In this document: positions 38,198-48,708 of the stretch, piece by piece
How positions within the stretch are numbered: the first letter of the stretch is position 1
How the letters are laid out: every line of letters starts with the position of its first letter
Source: Marinomonas pollencensis
GTDB taxonomy: Bacteria > Pseudomonadota > Gammaproteobacteria > Pseudomonadales > Marinomonadaceae
Reading direction: 5' to 3'
Length of the DNA stretch: 64,000 nucleotides
Assembly (NCBI RefSeq): GCF_003387375.1
Contig: NZ_QUNG01000001.1
Location: 569,631-633,630, forward strand
The notes under the pieces: generated by a model
What the model was told of the DNA's origin: nothing
What the model saw: the letters and a program-made list of their open reading frames with translations, nothing else
Database searches by the model: none
Position numbers and translations under genes: made by a program

Positions 38198-39982
38198 TTA
38201 TTCAGCAACATCACTAAACTGCTGGTTATGAAGCTTGGCATACGCCCCATTCATTGCCAGCAAATCACTATGGGAACCCTGCTCCACAATCTGACCATGG
38301 TCAACAACCGCAATAATATCGGCGTTTTCGATGGTGGATAATCTGTGTGCAATCGCAATGGTTGTACGATTCTCCATTAGGGTATCTAAAGCTTGCTGAA
38401 TCGCTCGTTCAGATTCTGTATCCAACGCCGATGTCGCTTCATCAAGGATTAAAATAGGGGCATTTTTAAGAATCGCTCGTGCAATTGCAATACGCTGACG
38501 CTGACCACCAGAAAGCAAAACACCATTCTCACCCACTAGGGTTTTCAAGCCCAACTCCAACTCTTGAATAAAGCCCCAAGCATTTGCCGCTTTTGCAGCC
38601 TTAATAACCTCTTCTTCGGTCACTGTTTTAAGGCATCCGTAGGCAATATTATCCTGAATCGTGCCATTAAAAAGCACCACTTGCTGATTTACCAAAGCAA
38701 TGTTTTTACGCAGATCATCCAATAGGTAATCATTGATGTTTTCACCATCAATGAGCAGTTGCCCATCGTTTACATCGTAAAAACGTGGTATCAAGTTCGC
38801 CAAGGTGGATTTACCACTACCAGAGCGCCCAACCAGTGCGAGCTTCTTACCCGCTGGTAGAGTAAGGTTTATATTATTGAGTGCCATTTTATCAACACCA
38901 GCATAACCAAAACTCAATCCATGCCAGCTAATGTCACCTTTTAGTCGATCAACCGCTTTGTTACCTGTGTCTTTTTCACTGTCCAGATCCAAAAAGGCAA
39001 AAATACTCTGCGCTGCCGCAATCCCTTTTTGCAAAATGCTGTTCACCGACGTTAACTGACGCATTGGTTTACTCAGCATGCCCGCAGCACCAATAAAAGC
39101 GACAAAGTCCCCTGCCGACATGCTGGCAGAAATAGTCGGCTCTAATGCCATCCAAATTAATGAAGACAGGGAAATCGCCACTATGAATTGAATAATAGGG
39201 ACGTTTAAGGCCTTGGTTAATTCCATTTTCAGTTGGGAACGACGGTTTTCTTGAGCCGCCTTACGAAAGCGTTCGGTCTCATATTCATTGCCACCAAAAA
39301 TCTTAATGACCTCATGACCTTTAATAGCTTCTGATGCCACATCCGTCACACCACCCATCGCGTTTTGTATTTTTAGGCTTAGCTTACGAAAGCGCTTTGA
39401 GGCATAACGAACCACCAAAGCAATAAAAGGGATCACAATCAAGAACAACAAAGACAAACGCCAGTTGATGTATAACATATACCCTAGCAAGCCAATGACC
39501 GTTAACCCTTCGCGTAAAATCACTTGAATTGCTTGGGTTACAGAATCTATCACACGCTCTGTATCGTAAGTCAGTTTTGCTAACAAACGGCCACTGGGCA
39601 TGCTATTAAAATAGCTGGATGGCAAAGTCACCATTTTATTAAACATGCTGGTACGCAGGTCAAACACCACATTATTCGCCACTTTTGCCATGCAGTAGCT
39701 ACCTAAAAAGGTACCTACACCACGCACTAAAAAGACGCCTAAAATGGCCAGTGGAATTAATGCTCTACCTTCAACCACAGTGCCATTCGACACCACATCT
39801 ACAATATACTTAAGCAATGCAGCTAAAGCAGGCTGCATAGAAGAATATAAAATATAGCCAAAGACACTTAACAGAAAAAACGCTATCGATGGCCTAACAT
39901 AGCCTAACAATCTGAAATAGAGTGACATTCCTGATGCGACTTGTTGTTGTTTATTCACACTCAATATCTCTTTGTCTTGCAT
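38198..39982 (-). CDS. msbA: Lipid A export permease/ATP-binding protein MsbA
   Basis: A 594-residue ABC exporter: six membrane helices (about residues 25-320), then the nucleotide domain with Walker A LVGRSGSGKSTLANLI (about 387-402), signature LLSGGQRQRIAIARAIL, Walker B ILILDEATSALD and the switch His in IAIAHRLST. It flips Kdo2-lipid A/core across the inner membrane. It sits between hldE and waaA with almost no spacing, so the minus-strand genes form one LPS operon. Confidence 0.95.
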   Translation of the reverse strand: MQDKEILSVNKQQQVASGMSLYFRLLGYVRPSIAFFLLSVFGYILYSSMQPALAALLKYIVDVVSNGTVVEGRALIPLAILGVFLVRGVGTFLGSYCMAKVANNVVFDLRTSMFNKMVTLPSSYFNSMPSGRLLAKLTYDTERVIDSVTQAIQVILREGLTVIGLLGYMLYINWRLSLLFLIVIPFIALVVRYASKRFRKLSLKIQNAMGGVTDVASEAIKGHEVIKIFGGNEYETERFRKAAQENRRSQLKMELTKALNVPIIQFIVAISLSSLIWMALEPTISASMSAGDFVAFIGAAGMLSKPMRQLTSVNSILQKGIAAAQSIFAFLDLDSEKDTGNKAVDRLKGDISWHGLSFGYAGVDKMALNNINLTLPAGKKLALVGRSGSGKSTLANLIPRFYDVNDGQLLIDGENINDYLLDDLRKNIALVNQQVVLFNGTIQDNIAYGCLKTVTEEEVIKAAKAANAWGFIQELELGLKTLVGENGVLLSGGQRQRIAIARAILKNAPILILDEATSALDTESERAIQQALDTLMENRTTIAIAHRLSTIENADIIAVVDHGQIVEQGSHSDLLAMNGAYAKLHNQQFSDVAE

Positions 39983-41410
39983 TTAAAGATTTGCCTTTTC
40001 AATAATGGAGGTTGTTGAATAGCCATCAACAAAGGTCAATACTTTGACCTCACCACCATGGGACAACACATGTTCTGCGCCAACGATGCTTTCTATGGTG
40101 TAATCCCCACCCTTGACTAAAACATCTGGGCTAAGTGCTTCGATTATTTCTTTTGGAGTATCTTCATCAAACCAAGTTACCCAATCGATCGCACCAATGC
40201 CTTCTAACACAGCCATGCGGTGTTCTAAGTTATTAATAGGTCGCTTCTCGCCTTTTAAACGCTTTACTGAAGCGTCCGTATTGACGGCAACGATCAAGCG
40301 ATCTCCCAGCGCCTTGGCCTGTTTCATATAAGCCACATGCCCTGGGTGTAGAATGTCAAAACAGCCGTTGGTAAAAACGACTTTTTCGCCACTAATTTGT
40401 GCCAATTTAATTTGCTCTAAAACCTTTTCAGGGGATAACACGCCAAAATTAGTAGTGCGATTTCGCTGGTACATTATGGCGTCTAGTTGTTCGGCATTAA
40501 TGGACGCGGTCCCTAATTTGCCCACCACATAGCCTGCCGCTTGATTAGCATACTCTACCGCATCAATAAAACGCTGGCTGGTAACATACACGGCGGTTAG
40601 CACTGCCACGACGGTATCGCCCGCCCCGGTGACATCAAACACTTCCTTGGCGGCTGTCGCTAAGGAAAACGGTGCTTTATTATCGCTAAGCAGTATTAGC
40701 CCATCTTCGCCACGAGTGACTAATAAAGCCTTCCAGCCAAACTGTTCCCGTAACGCTTTGGCTTTTTCTTCTAGCTCTTTCACTGAATGACATTTACCAA
40801 CGATGTTCTCAAACTCTAGTAAATTAGGCTTTACTAATGTCGCCCCTTTGTAGATAGAAAAATCATCGCCTTTTGGGTCGATAAAACTGGGCACCTTGGC
40901 GTCATTTGACAACTGTATCAATGTTTGAACATCGGCTAGGCAGCCTTTGGCGTAATCAGAATAAATGACAGCGTCCGTGTTCGGTAAGCACTCTTTGACC
41001 ATGGCGGCCACGGCATCATTTTGCGACAAACTGTCTTCGCGCTCTTCAAAATCCAAACGAATCAATTGCTGATGACGGCTCATTACTCGCAATTTGGTGA
41101 TGGTTGGTAAGCGATCAGAATAAACAAAACGGCAACGCACGCCTTCTGCTTCCAAACAACGACTCAACACCTCGGCATTTTCATCTTTACCGACAACCCC
41201 AATTAAGGTCACGGCAACGCCTAACTTAGCAAGTCCAAGGGCAACATTGGCTGCGCCACCGGGTCGATCTTCGATATTAGAGACCTTAACCACCTGTACT
41301 GGCGCTTCTGGAGATATTCGTGAAGTACCACCATGCCAGTAGCGATCTAACATAACATCGCCCACTACGAGGATGTGTTTATCCTTAAAATTTAAATATG
41401 AAGAGTTCAT
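39983..41410 (-). CDS. hldE: Bifunctional heptose-7-phosphate kinase/heptose-1-phosphate adenylyltransferase
   Basis: About 475 residues from the ATG at 41410 (a GTG two codons upstream is possible). The N-terminal PfkB-type kinase has GGAANVALGLAKLG and the anion hole DVTGAGDTVVA; the C-terminal nucleotidyltransferase has FTNGCFDILHPGHVAYMKQA. Together they make ADP-D-glycero-beta-D-manno-heptose for the LPS inner core. Its partner hldD is 1.2 kb away on the other strand. First gene of the hldE-msbA-waaA operon. Confidence 0.95.
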   Translation of the reverse strand: MNSSYLNFKDKHILVVGDVMLDRYWHGGTSRISPEAPVQVVKVSNIEDRPGGAANVALGLAKLGVAVTLIGVVGKDENAEVLSRCLEAEGVRCRFVYSDRLPTITKLRVMSRHQQLIRLDFEEREDSLSQNDAVAAMVKECLPNTDAVIYSDYAKGCLADVQTLIQLSNDAKVPSFIDPKGDDFSIYKGATLVKPNLLEFENIVGKCHSVKELEEKAKALREQFGWKALLVTRGEDGLILLSDNKAPFSLATAAKEVFDVTGAGDTVVAVLTAVYVTSQRFIDAVEYANQAAGYVVGKLGTASINAEQLDAIMYQRNRTTNFGVLSPEKVLEQIKLAQISGEKVVFTNGCFDILHPGHVAYMKQAKALGDRLIVAVNTDASVKRLKGEKRPINNLEHRMAVLEGIGAIDWVTWFDEDTPKEIIEALSPDVLVKGGDYTIESIVGAEHVLSHGGEVKVLTFVDGYSTTSIIEKANL

Positions 41411-41507
41411 AGTCACATAATAATCGATTTTTGAGAGCGCTCATCCTATCATACTCACTCAATAAGTTGGACATAACGACATCACAAGTAATAAGGCAAA
41501 TTTACTC

Positions 41508-42650
41508 ATGCTTAATTCTCCCTTAACTTCCTGTAAAAGCTTTCTTTTTGATCAGCTGCTCGCCAATTGGGCAAAGCATGGCATAGACCAAGAATTGGGC
41601 TTTAGCTACGAGAGCATGAATCACGATTGGAGTAGAAACCAAGTAGGTCGCGTGCGCTTATTAACCCAGTGCCGCCAACTGTATACCTTTAGCCATGCGG
41701 TAAGCATGGGCGATAATGAGCAATGGCGAGCCAAACTATTGCCTTTGTTCGATTTTATTATTGAGCACTACTTCCAAGATGAACGCTGGATCTTCTCGCT
41801 CAATGACGATCTCAGCATAAAAGACACCCAATCCGATGCGTATGCTTTGGCGTTTGTTTTATTGTCTTTTAGCCATTATTACACGCTCACTAAAGACCCG
41901 CGCGCACTCTCTCTTATGCATAAAACCCATATTTTCTTAATGGAAAATATGCAAGCAGCTTCAGGCGGATTTTACGAAGCCTTCCCGGTGGACCCAGAGC
42001 AATTACGCCGCCAAAACCCCCATATGCATTTGTTGGAAGGTTATATTGCAGCTTACGATGCAACCCAAGATGACACTTACAAAGCACAAATAAGCGCATT
42101 ACTTAAGTTAGCGCTGAAGCATTTTTACGACAAAAAAACAAAAACCTTACGAGAGTTTTTCACTCTCGATTGGCACCCTCACCCTACAACAGGCAACCAA
42201 GTTGAGCCTGGACACCACTTCGAATGGGTATGGCTACTCTTTCAGGCCAACAGAATTCTCCCGAATTCCGAGTATACCGAATTAGCTCAACAGCTCTGGC
42301 GCACCGCTACACGCTATGGCTTTGCCAGTAATGGTGGCCTTTACAACCAAATCGACGGCAATAGTTACCAGCCCTTAGACGAGGAAAAGCGCATTTGGCC
42401 AATTACTGAATACTTAAAAGCCATTACCGTCATGCCAATTGGTAAGGAAGAAAAAGTGCTACGCTTTACTGAAGCGCTCAATTTCCTTCAAAATCATTAT
42501 TTTATAGAGAATGGCCGTTGGAATGAGTACCTTAAAGCTAACAATCAGCCGAAAGACTTCCCACTGCCTGGCACCAGCAGCTATCACATTTTTCTCGGCC
42601 TCGCCGAAGTGATAAGATGGCAACAATCTCATTCCGACTTGACTCTCTAA
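41508..42650 (+). CDS. AGE-family sugar epimerase/isomerase
   Basis: A 380-residue (alpha/alpha)6-barrel protein of the N-acylglucosamine 2-epimerase family. Typical stretches are [43 protein letters not shown] and [11 protein letters not shown], which supply the catalytic histidines and sugar-contact residues. Members interconvert mannose with glucose or fructose, or act on N-acyl sugars; the substrate here is not known. Its position 13 bases before hldD, in the LPS core locus, suggests a role in sugar supply for the core, but this is inference. Confidence 0.82.
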   Translation: MLNSPLTSCKSFLFDQLLANWAKHGIDQELGFSYESMNHDWSRNQVGRVRLLTQCRQLYTFSHAVSMGDNEQWRAKLLPLFDFIIEHYFQDERWIFSLNDDLSIKDTQSDAYALAFVLLSFSHYYTLTKDPRALSLMHKTHIFLMENMQAASGGFYEAFPVDPEQLRRQNPHMHLLEGYIAAYDATQDDTYKAQISALLKLALKHFYDKKTKTLREFFTLDWHPHPTTGNQVEPGHHFEWVWLLFQANRILPNSEYTELAQQLWRTATRYGFASNGGLYNQIDGNSYQPLDEEKRIWPITEYLKAITVMPIGKEEKVLRFTEALNFLQNHYFIENGRWNEYLKANNQPKDFPLPGTSSYHIFLGLAEVIRWQQSHSDLTL

Positions 42651-42663
42651 GGAAGCACAATTT

Positions 42664-43611
42664 ATGTATATCGTAACTGGCGGCGCTGGTTTTATCGGCA
42701 GCAACATAATTAAAGCCTTAAATAACAAGGGTATCACTAACATCCTTTTGGTAGACGATCTAACTGACGGTAAAAAATGCCTTAACTTATCCGACTTAGA
42801 TATCGCCGATTATATCGACATGTACGATTTCTTAGAGGCCATAAAAAATGACACTCTAGGCATCAAACCAACCGCTGTTTTTCATGAAGGTGCGTGCTCT
42901 GCTACTACTGAGTGGAATGGTAAATACGTTATGGACGTTAATTACCAATACTCGAAAGCCGTATTGGATTTTTGTTTAAAACATGGCGCGCCTTTCTCTT
43001 ATGCCTCTTCTGCTTCTGTTTATGGCTCTGGCCCTGTATTTGAAGAGTCCCGCGAGAACGAAAAGCCATTAAACATGTACGCCTACTCTAAATTTCAGTT
43101 CGATCAGTATATTCGTGCCGTATTGCCTACAGCGAAAAGCCAAATTGTTGGCTTTCGCTATTTTAATGTTTACGGTCCTCGTGAGCAGCATAAAGGCAGC
43201 ATGGCCAGCGTTGCTTTCCACTTACGCAACCAAGTTCTCGAAGGTGAAAACCCAAAATTGTTTGGCGCTTACGACGGTTATGAAGCCGGCGGACAAAGCC
43301 GTGATTTCATTTACGTAGAAGATTTGGTTAATACCAAATTGTGGTTTATGGATAACGCTGATAAATCCGGTATTTTCAACCTAGGTACCGGCAACGCTGA
43401 GCCCTTCCGCACTATTGCTGAAACTGTTATTGGGCATTATGGAAAAGGCGAGATCGAATACATTCCTTTCCCAGAACACCTAAAAGGTGCGTATCAGAGC
43501 TTTACTCAAGCCGATATCACCAAACTACGTGACGCGGGTTACCCTGGTAGTTTCCGTGGACTCGCCCAAGGTGTACAAGACTACCTGACATGGCTTGATA
43601 CAAATGGCTAA
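42664..43611 (+). CDS. hldD: ADP-L-glycero-D-manno-heptose-6-epimerase
   Basis: A 315-residue SDR epimerase that converts ADP-D,D-heptose to the ADP-L,D-heptose used by heptosyltransferases. The NADP-binding motif [16 protein letters not shown] is at residues 5-20, and the catalytic Tyr-Lys pair is in [11 protein letters not shown] (about 139-149). [21 protein letters not shown] is characteristic of HldD. It overlaps the start of waaF by 8 bases. Confidence 0.96.
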   Translation: MYIVTGGAGFIGSNIIKALNNKGITNILLVDDLTDGKKCLNLSDLDIADYIDMYDFLEAIKNDTLGIKPTAVFHEGACSATTEWNGKYVMDVNYQYSKAVLDFCLKHGAPFSYASSASVYGSGPVFEESRENEKPLNMYAYSKFQFDQYIRAVLPTAKSQIVGFRYFNVYGPREQHKGSMASVAFHLRNQVLEGENPKLFGAYDGYEAGGQSRDFIYVEDLVNTKLWFMDNADKSGIFNLGTGNAEPFRTIAETVIGHYGKGEIEYIPFPEHLKGAYQSFTQADITKLRDAGYPGSFRGLAQGVQDYLTWLDTNG

Positions 43612-44605
43612 ATACTTAATTGTCGGTCCTTCGTGGGTCGGCGACATGGTGATGGCTCAAAGCCTCTTTATTACGCTGAAAGAGCGTGATAAAGAGGCCA
43701 TTATTGATGTTATTGGGCCTAACTGGTCATCGCCTATTCTCGCTAGAATGCCCCAAGTTCGTAATGCCATCACGTTACCGACTGGCCATGGCGAATGGGG
43801 CATCAGCACCCGCAGAAAACTGGGTAAATCGTTACGTTCCGAGCACTACGATCATGCCATCGTCATGCCTCGCTCATGGAAATCAGCACTGGTGCCGTTT
43901 TTTGCTAAAGCCAAACATCGTGTTGGCTTCACTGGTGAGCAGCGCTATATTTTGCTCAATGAACGTCGCAAGCTGGACAAAGAAGTCTTAAACCAGACGG
44001 TAAAGCGCTTTACCTCTCTAGGGCTGCCTAGTGATGAAGCTTATCCGCCTAAGCAGCTTCCCAATCCAGCATTACGTGTTGACCCCGACAATCAAAAAGC
44101 CTTGTTTGCCACCTACCAGCTAGCCAAGCGACCGGCTATTGCTTTGATGGCTGGAGCCGAATTTGGCCCCTCCAAACAATGGCCTATCGCCTACTTTCAT
44201 GACCTTGCCAAACAAGCAATCCAAGCAGGCTATCAAATTTGGGTCTTAGGCGGTCCTAAAGACGCAGAAGATGGCGATCAGATTACCCGCGGATTAGGGG
44301 AGTTTGCCTTTAACCTATGCGGCAAGACCAAGTTAGTGGATGCGATCGACTTGCTTGCCGCAGCAGAAAAAGCGGTCAGCAACGATTCTGGGTTAATGCA
44401 TGTTGCCGCTTCTGTTGGCACCGAAGTTCATGGTATTTATGGATCTACCAGTGAGCTCTTCACACCTCCGCTGACAGAAAACAAGACCATTCATAACTTA
44501 CACCTAGAATGTTCTCCATGCTTCAAACGCAATTGCCCTCTTGGCCACACCAACTGCCAAAACCAATTAACGCCTGACTTAGTTGCGAAATCTGTGCTGT
44601 CATGA
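43604..44605 (+). CDS. waaF: ADP-heptose:LPS heptosyltransferase II
   Basis: About 333 residues, GT9 family. It begins [22 protein letters not shown], and its donor-binding half has [15 protein letters not shown] and [17 protein letters not shown]. It adds the second L,D-heptose of the inner core. I chose the ATG at 43604, which overlaps the hldD stop; a TTG three codons upstream is less likely. The stop overlaps the next start as ATGA. Confidence 0.93.
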   Translation: MAKYLIVGPSWVGDMVMAQSLFITLKERDKEAIIDVIGPNWSSPILARMPQVRNAITLPTGHGEWGISTRRKLGKSLRSEHYDHAIVMPRSWKSALVPFFAKAKHRVGFTGEQRYILLNERRKLDKEVLNQTVKRFTSLGLPSDEAYPPKQLPNPALRVDPDNQKALFATYQLAKRPAIALMAGAEFGPSKQWPIAYFHDLAKQAIQAGYQIWVLGGPKDAEDGDQITRGLGEFAFNLCGKTKLVDAIDLLAAAEKAVSNDSGLMHVAASVGTEVHGIYGSTSELFTPPLTENKTIHNLHLECSPCFKRNCPLGHTNCQNQLTPDLVAKSVLS

Positions 44606-45543
44606 CGAATATAGTATTGCTCAGAAACAGACCACATTTTGGCGCGCAAATTACCGCTATTCCTGCGCTGCGCTTTTTTAGCCAACACTGCTGTAACGAA
44701 GAACCGCTAACGCTCCTTTCGAGACACAATGTTGGCTGGATTTTTAAGCAGCTGCCTTGGGTAAAAGACTGCCACCACTCTGAAAGCTATCTAGCTGAGC
44801 TCAAAGCGTTAAATACAAGTAACAATCTGCTGAACCTAAGACCCAGCAACCGGTTTCCCGTGTTGCTTTATAAAACCATTAAGAATGGACAAATCTTTGA
44901 TTTCGTAAACAGTGATTTCGCCGGACTATCGTCCCATCAATATGGCATATTAGATGATGAAGAGTACCGCGCTCTAAACTATCTTAAGATCTTTACTAAA
45001 GACGAAAAAGAACTCTCTAAAGCTCTAGCGGCGCCATTTTTCGAACTCGCTAAAACCTCAGACTTAAGCATTGATATTGATTCAATCAATATTTTAGTCA
45101 TGCCCGGCAGTGGTGGGGGCGAGCACAAAAAATGGGGGTTATTAAACTTTCTGCAAACAGGCAAAAACATTGCTCAATCATTCGCTAAGCCATGCAATCT
45201 TCACGTGCTGCTTGGTCCAGATGAGAAACAAGAAATCGAGCATATGAATCGCTTAGTCAACACTGACGAAAGACTGTTTGTACACACCGCCTTGCCCCTC
45301 AAGGAGATCACTAAACTGGTCTCTCTTTGTGATCTAACCATTGCCAATGATTGCGGTCCATCTCATATTGCCCAATGCATGCAAAAACCCTATATAGGAC
45401 TTTTTAGGGAACCCAACCCTGAATGGTTTTTAGCGCATTCAAAATCCATTAAAGTAACACCTAATAACAATCAAGACGTTAAAACTATCAGCGTTGAACT
45501 GATAACAAAACACGCTACTCATTTATTAAAGCATTCCGATTAA
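44602..45543 (+). CDS. GT9-family (heptosyltransferase-like) glycosyltransferase
   Basis: A 313-residue protein of the heptosyltransferase superfamily: NIVLLRNRPHFGAQITAIPALRFF at the N-terminus, ILVMPGSGGGEHKKW at the donor site, and LTIANDCGPSHIAQCMQKPYIGLF near the C-terminus. It is divergent from classical WaaC/WaaF; the acidic residue region after the first strand is unusual (HFGAQ in place of the common GD). It might be heptosyltransferase I, III or a related enzyme. Start overlaps the waaF stop by 4 bases (ATGA). Confidence 0.8.
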   Translation: MTNIVLLRNRPHFGAQITAIPALRFFSQHCCNEEPLTLLSRHNVGWIFKQLPWVKDCHHSESYLAELKALNTSNNLLNLRPSNRFPVLLYKTIKNGQIFDFVNSDFAGLSSHQYGILDDEEYRALNYLKIFTKDEKELSKALAAPFFELAKTSDLSIDIDSINILVMPGSGGGEHKKWGLLNFLQTGKNIAQSFAKPCNLHVLLGPDEKQEIEHMNRLVNTDERLFVHTALPLKEITKLVSLCDLTIANDCGPSHIAQCMQKPYIGLFREPNPEWFLAHSKSIKVTPNNNQDVKTISVELITKHATHLLKHSD

Positions 45544-45553
45544 AGAGCCCCAT

Positions 45554-46339
45554 ATGAAAATCTCAGGCAACATCATTACCCTTAACGAAGAGCAAAACAT
45601 CGCCGCCTGTATACAGTCTATGCAGGAAGTTTGTGATGATATTGTTGTGGTTGACTCAGGCAGTACAGACAACACGGTTGAAATCGCGAAAAGCTTAGGA
45701 GCAAATGTTGTTCACCAAGCCTATTTAGGTGATGGCATCCAAAAAAATGTTGCCCTCTCTCACACTAAGCACAACTGGGTTCTTAGCCTAGACGCAGATG
45801 AACGCCTAACACCCGAAATGTCTCAAGCCATCGCTCAATTAGATTTGTCTTCAGCCACTGTAGAAGGCTTTTCATTTCGCCGTCAAAATATGATAGGTAG
45901 CCGCTGGATCAAGCAATGCGGCTGGTACCCTGATCGCTGCATTCGCCTTTACAACACCGACAAAACACGCTTTGCGGATGTTAAGCAACACGCCAGTGTA
46001 CAAGCCAAATCGGTTCAAGACATCAATGCTGACATAGTGCATTTTTCTTTTAAAAATATCGGTGAGTTGTTCGCGAAACCAGGCCGCAACTTCAGTGGCC
46101 GCGCCGCAAAAATTATGTACGCCAAAGGCAAAAAAGCGAACGCTTTCTCCCCTTTTCTACACGGTTTAAACGCATTTATTCGCAAATATATTTTTCAGCG
46201 CGGCTTTCTCGGTGGGGTTGATGGCATGACAGTAGCACTCAGCTCCGCTATCAATAGCTATTTGAAGTATGCAAAATTACTTGAATATCAGCGCGACCCA
46301 AGTGTCACCAAGCAAGACGACTTTAACAATATCTGGTAA
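45554..46339 (+). CDS. GT2-family LPS core glycosyltransferase (WaaE/KdtX-like)
   Basis: A 261-residue GT-A enzyme: NIITLNEEQNIAACIQSM, then DDIVVVDSGSTDNTVEIA and the DxD-containing VLSLDADERLTPEM. A GWYPDRCIRLYNT stretch is typical of the WaaE/KdtX group, which adds beta-glucose to the first heptose of the inner core. A C-terminal hydrophobic region may anchor it at the membrane. It lies in the continuous LPS run between the GT9 and GT4 genes. Confidence 0.85.
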   Translation: MKISGNIITLNEEQNIAACIQSMQEVCDDIVVVDSGSTDNTVEIAKSLGANVVHQAYLGDGIQKNVALSHTKHNWVLSLDADERLTPEMSQAIAQLDLSSATVEGFSFRRQNMIGSRWIKQCGWYPDRCIRLYNTDKTRFADVKQHASVQAKSVQDINADIVHFSFKNIGELFAKPGRNFSGRAAKIMYAKGKKANAFSPFLHGLNAFIRKYIFQRGFLGGVDGMTVALSSAINSYLKYAKLLEYQRDPSVTKQDDFNNIW

Positions 46340-46357
46340 TCAACTAGGCTGCTTATT

Positions 46358-47398
46358 TTGACAAAACAACTTACCGTAATGCACGTTAACCTTGCCAAAG
46401 GGTTTCGTGGTGGCGAAAGGCAGACTGAGCTGTTAATAACAGCTCTAGCCAAGCATTTTGATGTGAAGCAAATTGTCGCGTGTCGAGGCGATTCCCCTTT
46501 ACGAAATAGATTAAAGGAGGTCAAAAATGTCAGTTTTTTGACCGCCAACCATCAGCTTGATGGCCACCTTTCAGCACCGAGAGTGGATGTTGTACACGCC
46601 CATGAGGCAAAAGCGGTCCACTGGGCTTATCTTCATAAGCTAATACGTAAAACACCCTATATTCTAACTCGGCGCGTTGATACTCCCATCAAAGACAAGT
46701 GGTCAAATACTCAGTCTTACCAACATGCTTTTGCTCGGGTGGGTATTTCAACATTAATCAGCGACCATATTCGAGATAAGGGCTGGGGAGTCGTTGAGCA
46801 AATACCAAGCACTTTGGCCCATCTAAAACGCAACAAAGAAGAAGGAGAGGCATTCAGATCCCTCTTTCCAGGCAAAACCATCATCGGTCACGTAGGCGCT
46901 CTTGTGGATCGCCATAAAGGTCAGAAGGTGCTAATCGATGCCGCCGCTAAACTAGCAACAAGCCACCCTGAATTTCAGTTTGTTCTCTTTGGTAGCGGAG
47001 CTGATGAAGACGAACTCAAAGCGTATTCTGGTAATCTCCAAAACGTAACTTGGATGGGGTTCAAGCCAAATATTGGTGATTATTTACCCTTTTTTGATCT
47101 CTTTGCGTTTCCATCAAGGAACGAAGGTTTAGGCTCTACCTTATTAGATGTCATGGATGCAGGCGTCCCTATCATTGCTTCTAATGTTGGAGGGATCCCC
47201 GACATCATTCTTGATCAGGAAACAGGTTTATTGGTGCCGCCTAATGACAGTGATGCACTCAAAAATGCCATTCTGTCACTGCATAATGACCAAGCATTAC
47301 AACAATCATTGGTCTCTGGAGCGACTCGTCGCCTCAGTAATTATACACCCAAAAAAATGGCCGAGCGCTATTTAGCCCTATATAAAAAAGCACAGTAA
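46358..47398 (+). CDS. GT4-family glycosyltransferase
   Basis: A 346-residue GT-B enzyme with the GT4 donor-binding region: VGALVDRHKGQKVLIDA, FDLFAFPSRNEGLGSTLLDVMDAGVPIIASNVGGIPDII (about residues 250-290), including the E-x7-E motif in RNEGLGSTLLDVM. It probably extends the LPS core; sugar and linkage are unknown. The frame starts with TTG at 46358; an ATG at 46379 would lose the first strand, so the TTG is preferred. A 14-bp hairpin follows. Confidence 0.85.
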   Translation: MTKQLTVMHVNLAKGFRGGERQTELLITALAKHFDVKQIVACRGDSPLRNRLKEVKNVSFLTANHQLDGHLSAPRVDVVHAHEAKAVHWAYLHKLIRKTPYILTRRVDTPIKDKWSNTQSYQHAFARVGISTLISDHIRDKGWGVVEQIPSTLAHLKRNKEEGEAFRSLFPGKTIIGHVGALVDRHKGQKVLIDAAAKLATSHPEFQFVLFGSGADEDELKAYSGNLQNVTWMGFKPNIGDYLPFFDLFAFPSRNEGLGSTLLDVMDAGVPIIASNVGGIPDIILDQETGLLVPPNDSDALKNAILSLHNDQALQQSLVSGATRRLSNYTPKKMAERYLALYKKAQ

Positions 47399-47408
47399 TA
47401 CCCCAAGA

Positions 47409-47444
47409 GGGTAAATATAAAAGTTATGCATTTTATATTTACCC
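47409..47444 (+). terminator. Hairpin ending the glycosyltransferase run
   Basis: GGGTAAATATAAAA (47409-47422) pairs perfectly with TTTTATATTTACCC (47431-47444) around an 8-base loop, 10 bases after the GT4 stop. No T run follows, so termination may be inefficient. The remaining 140 bases to the next gene are very AT-rich. Confidence 0.6.
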
Positions 47445-47609
47445 TACCTTTATTTGTTTGCTTTTTGTTTATCTTAAAAGAAAAAAATAAACAAATAAAA
47501 TTAGGATTGTCTAATTCCATTTTTTTACTGCGAACTTTACTGATTTATAGAAAAAAATGACTATTATTAGCGATACAATAGTGTCGATTTGCCTAATCCT
47601 GAGAATAAA

Positions 47610-48563
47610 ATGAACAACGTCATCGAAAAAATCAACAATAGCTTAAACTTACAAATGGGATTGGTAGTCCCCCCTGCCTCTCATCGCGAAGAGACACAGA
47701 CACTAACCCAAAAGATTCTATTAAAGACAGAGCAGCTACCGGTGTTTTTAAACATTATCAAAAACGGCTGCCGTGAAAATGCTCTCAGCTTTGTTTTCGA
47801 TAACAAAAGCCCCCACAACAAACTTCTGACCCTGATCACGCCAAGCTCAGAAGAGATTGCAATATTTCACATTATGCTTTCGAATAAAGGGCTATCTAAC
47901 CCGCTAATCGAAAGTAACGAAGCTCTTACAGGTAACAGGAAAACACGTTTTCCTGTTACCCAGCTACGTCGCCATAAGTTGCTCACTAACAATTTCATTA
48001 GTTTAATTGGACCCGATGGCGTGGGAAAAACCACAATATCTTCTGCCATTCAACAAGCCATTCCCGCTAAAACATTTCGCTATAAAAGAACTTATCGCCG
48101 CTCTTTTATCTATAAAGCTCTTTATCTTTTGCGCAGAAGAAAACAATTACAAAAAAATGATTACGATGATCTTTACCCCAACAAGGTCTTAATCACCTCT
48201 TTATTGCGCCTTTATGTTCATTCGCTCTCCTCTTTTTTGTCGAGGAAAACCATACTCTGCGATCGCTATAGCAATGATAACCTTGCCTCCCAGCTAAGAG
48301 CGAAAGAACCCGCTAAAGCCAGTTCAAGAATGCTTCGTAAAAGTAGGTTTATACCTGCACCTAAAACAATTATTCAATTAGATGCTCCAGCCGAAACCAT
48401 TTTATCAAGAAGAGCTGAACTTTCTGAAGACACGATTAACTTTTTAAGTGATTTCTATTTAGAAAGCTCTGTTCTTATCAAACCTAAAAAGTTCATCTAC
48501 CTCAACACAAACATCCCCTTTGAGCGAACACAAAAACTTGTATTAAAACTACTTTCCATATAG
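47610..48563 (+). CDS. Thymidylate-kinase-like P-loop protein with an unrecognised N-terminal half
   Basis: About 317 residues from the ATG at 47610; the frame opens at a TTG seven codons earlier. I do not recognise residues 1-125. Residues 128-317 have the thymidylate-kinase fold: P-loop LIGPDGVGKTT (132-142), a DRY-type motif in LCDRYSNDNLAS, and a late QLDAPAETILSRRAEL lid-like segment. This is not a housekeeping dTMP kinase, which is about 210 residues without such an extension. Position among LPS core genes suggests it phosphorylates a sugar or core component, but this is inference. The sequence is AT-rich compared with its neighbours, hinting at transfer. Confidence 0.7.
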   Translation: MNNVIEKINNSLNLQMGLVVPPASHREETQTLTQKILLKTEQLPVFLNIIKNGCRENALSFVFDNKSPHNKLLTLITPSSEEIAIFHIMLSNKGLSNPLIESNEALTGNRKTRFPVTQLRRHKLLTNNFISLIGPDGVGKTTISSAIQQAIPAKTFRYKRTYRRSFIYKALYLLRRRKQLQKNDYDDLYPNKVLITSLLRLYVHSLSSFLSRKTILCDRYSNDNLASQLRAKEPAKASSRMLRKSRFIPAPKTIIQLDAPAETILSRRAELSEDTINFLSDFYLESSVLIKPKKFIYLNTNIPFERTQKLVLKLLSI

Positions 48564-48708
48564 TGCTAACACTATCGATGGCAGAAAAAAAGCGAATGAA
48601 ATGTGAAGGTAATTAGAAACCTTAATCTATCAACCTAAAAAAAATGAAAAATAAATAAAAAAAATTTAACATAGCTGTAACGAAAACATGCTTTAAGGTG
48701 GAATTTTT

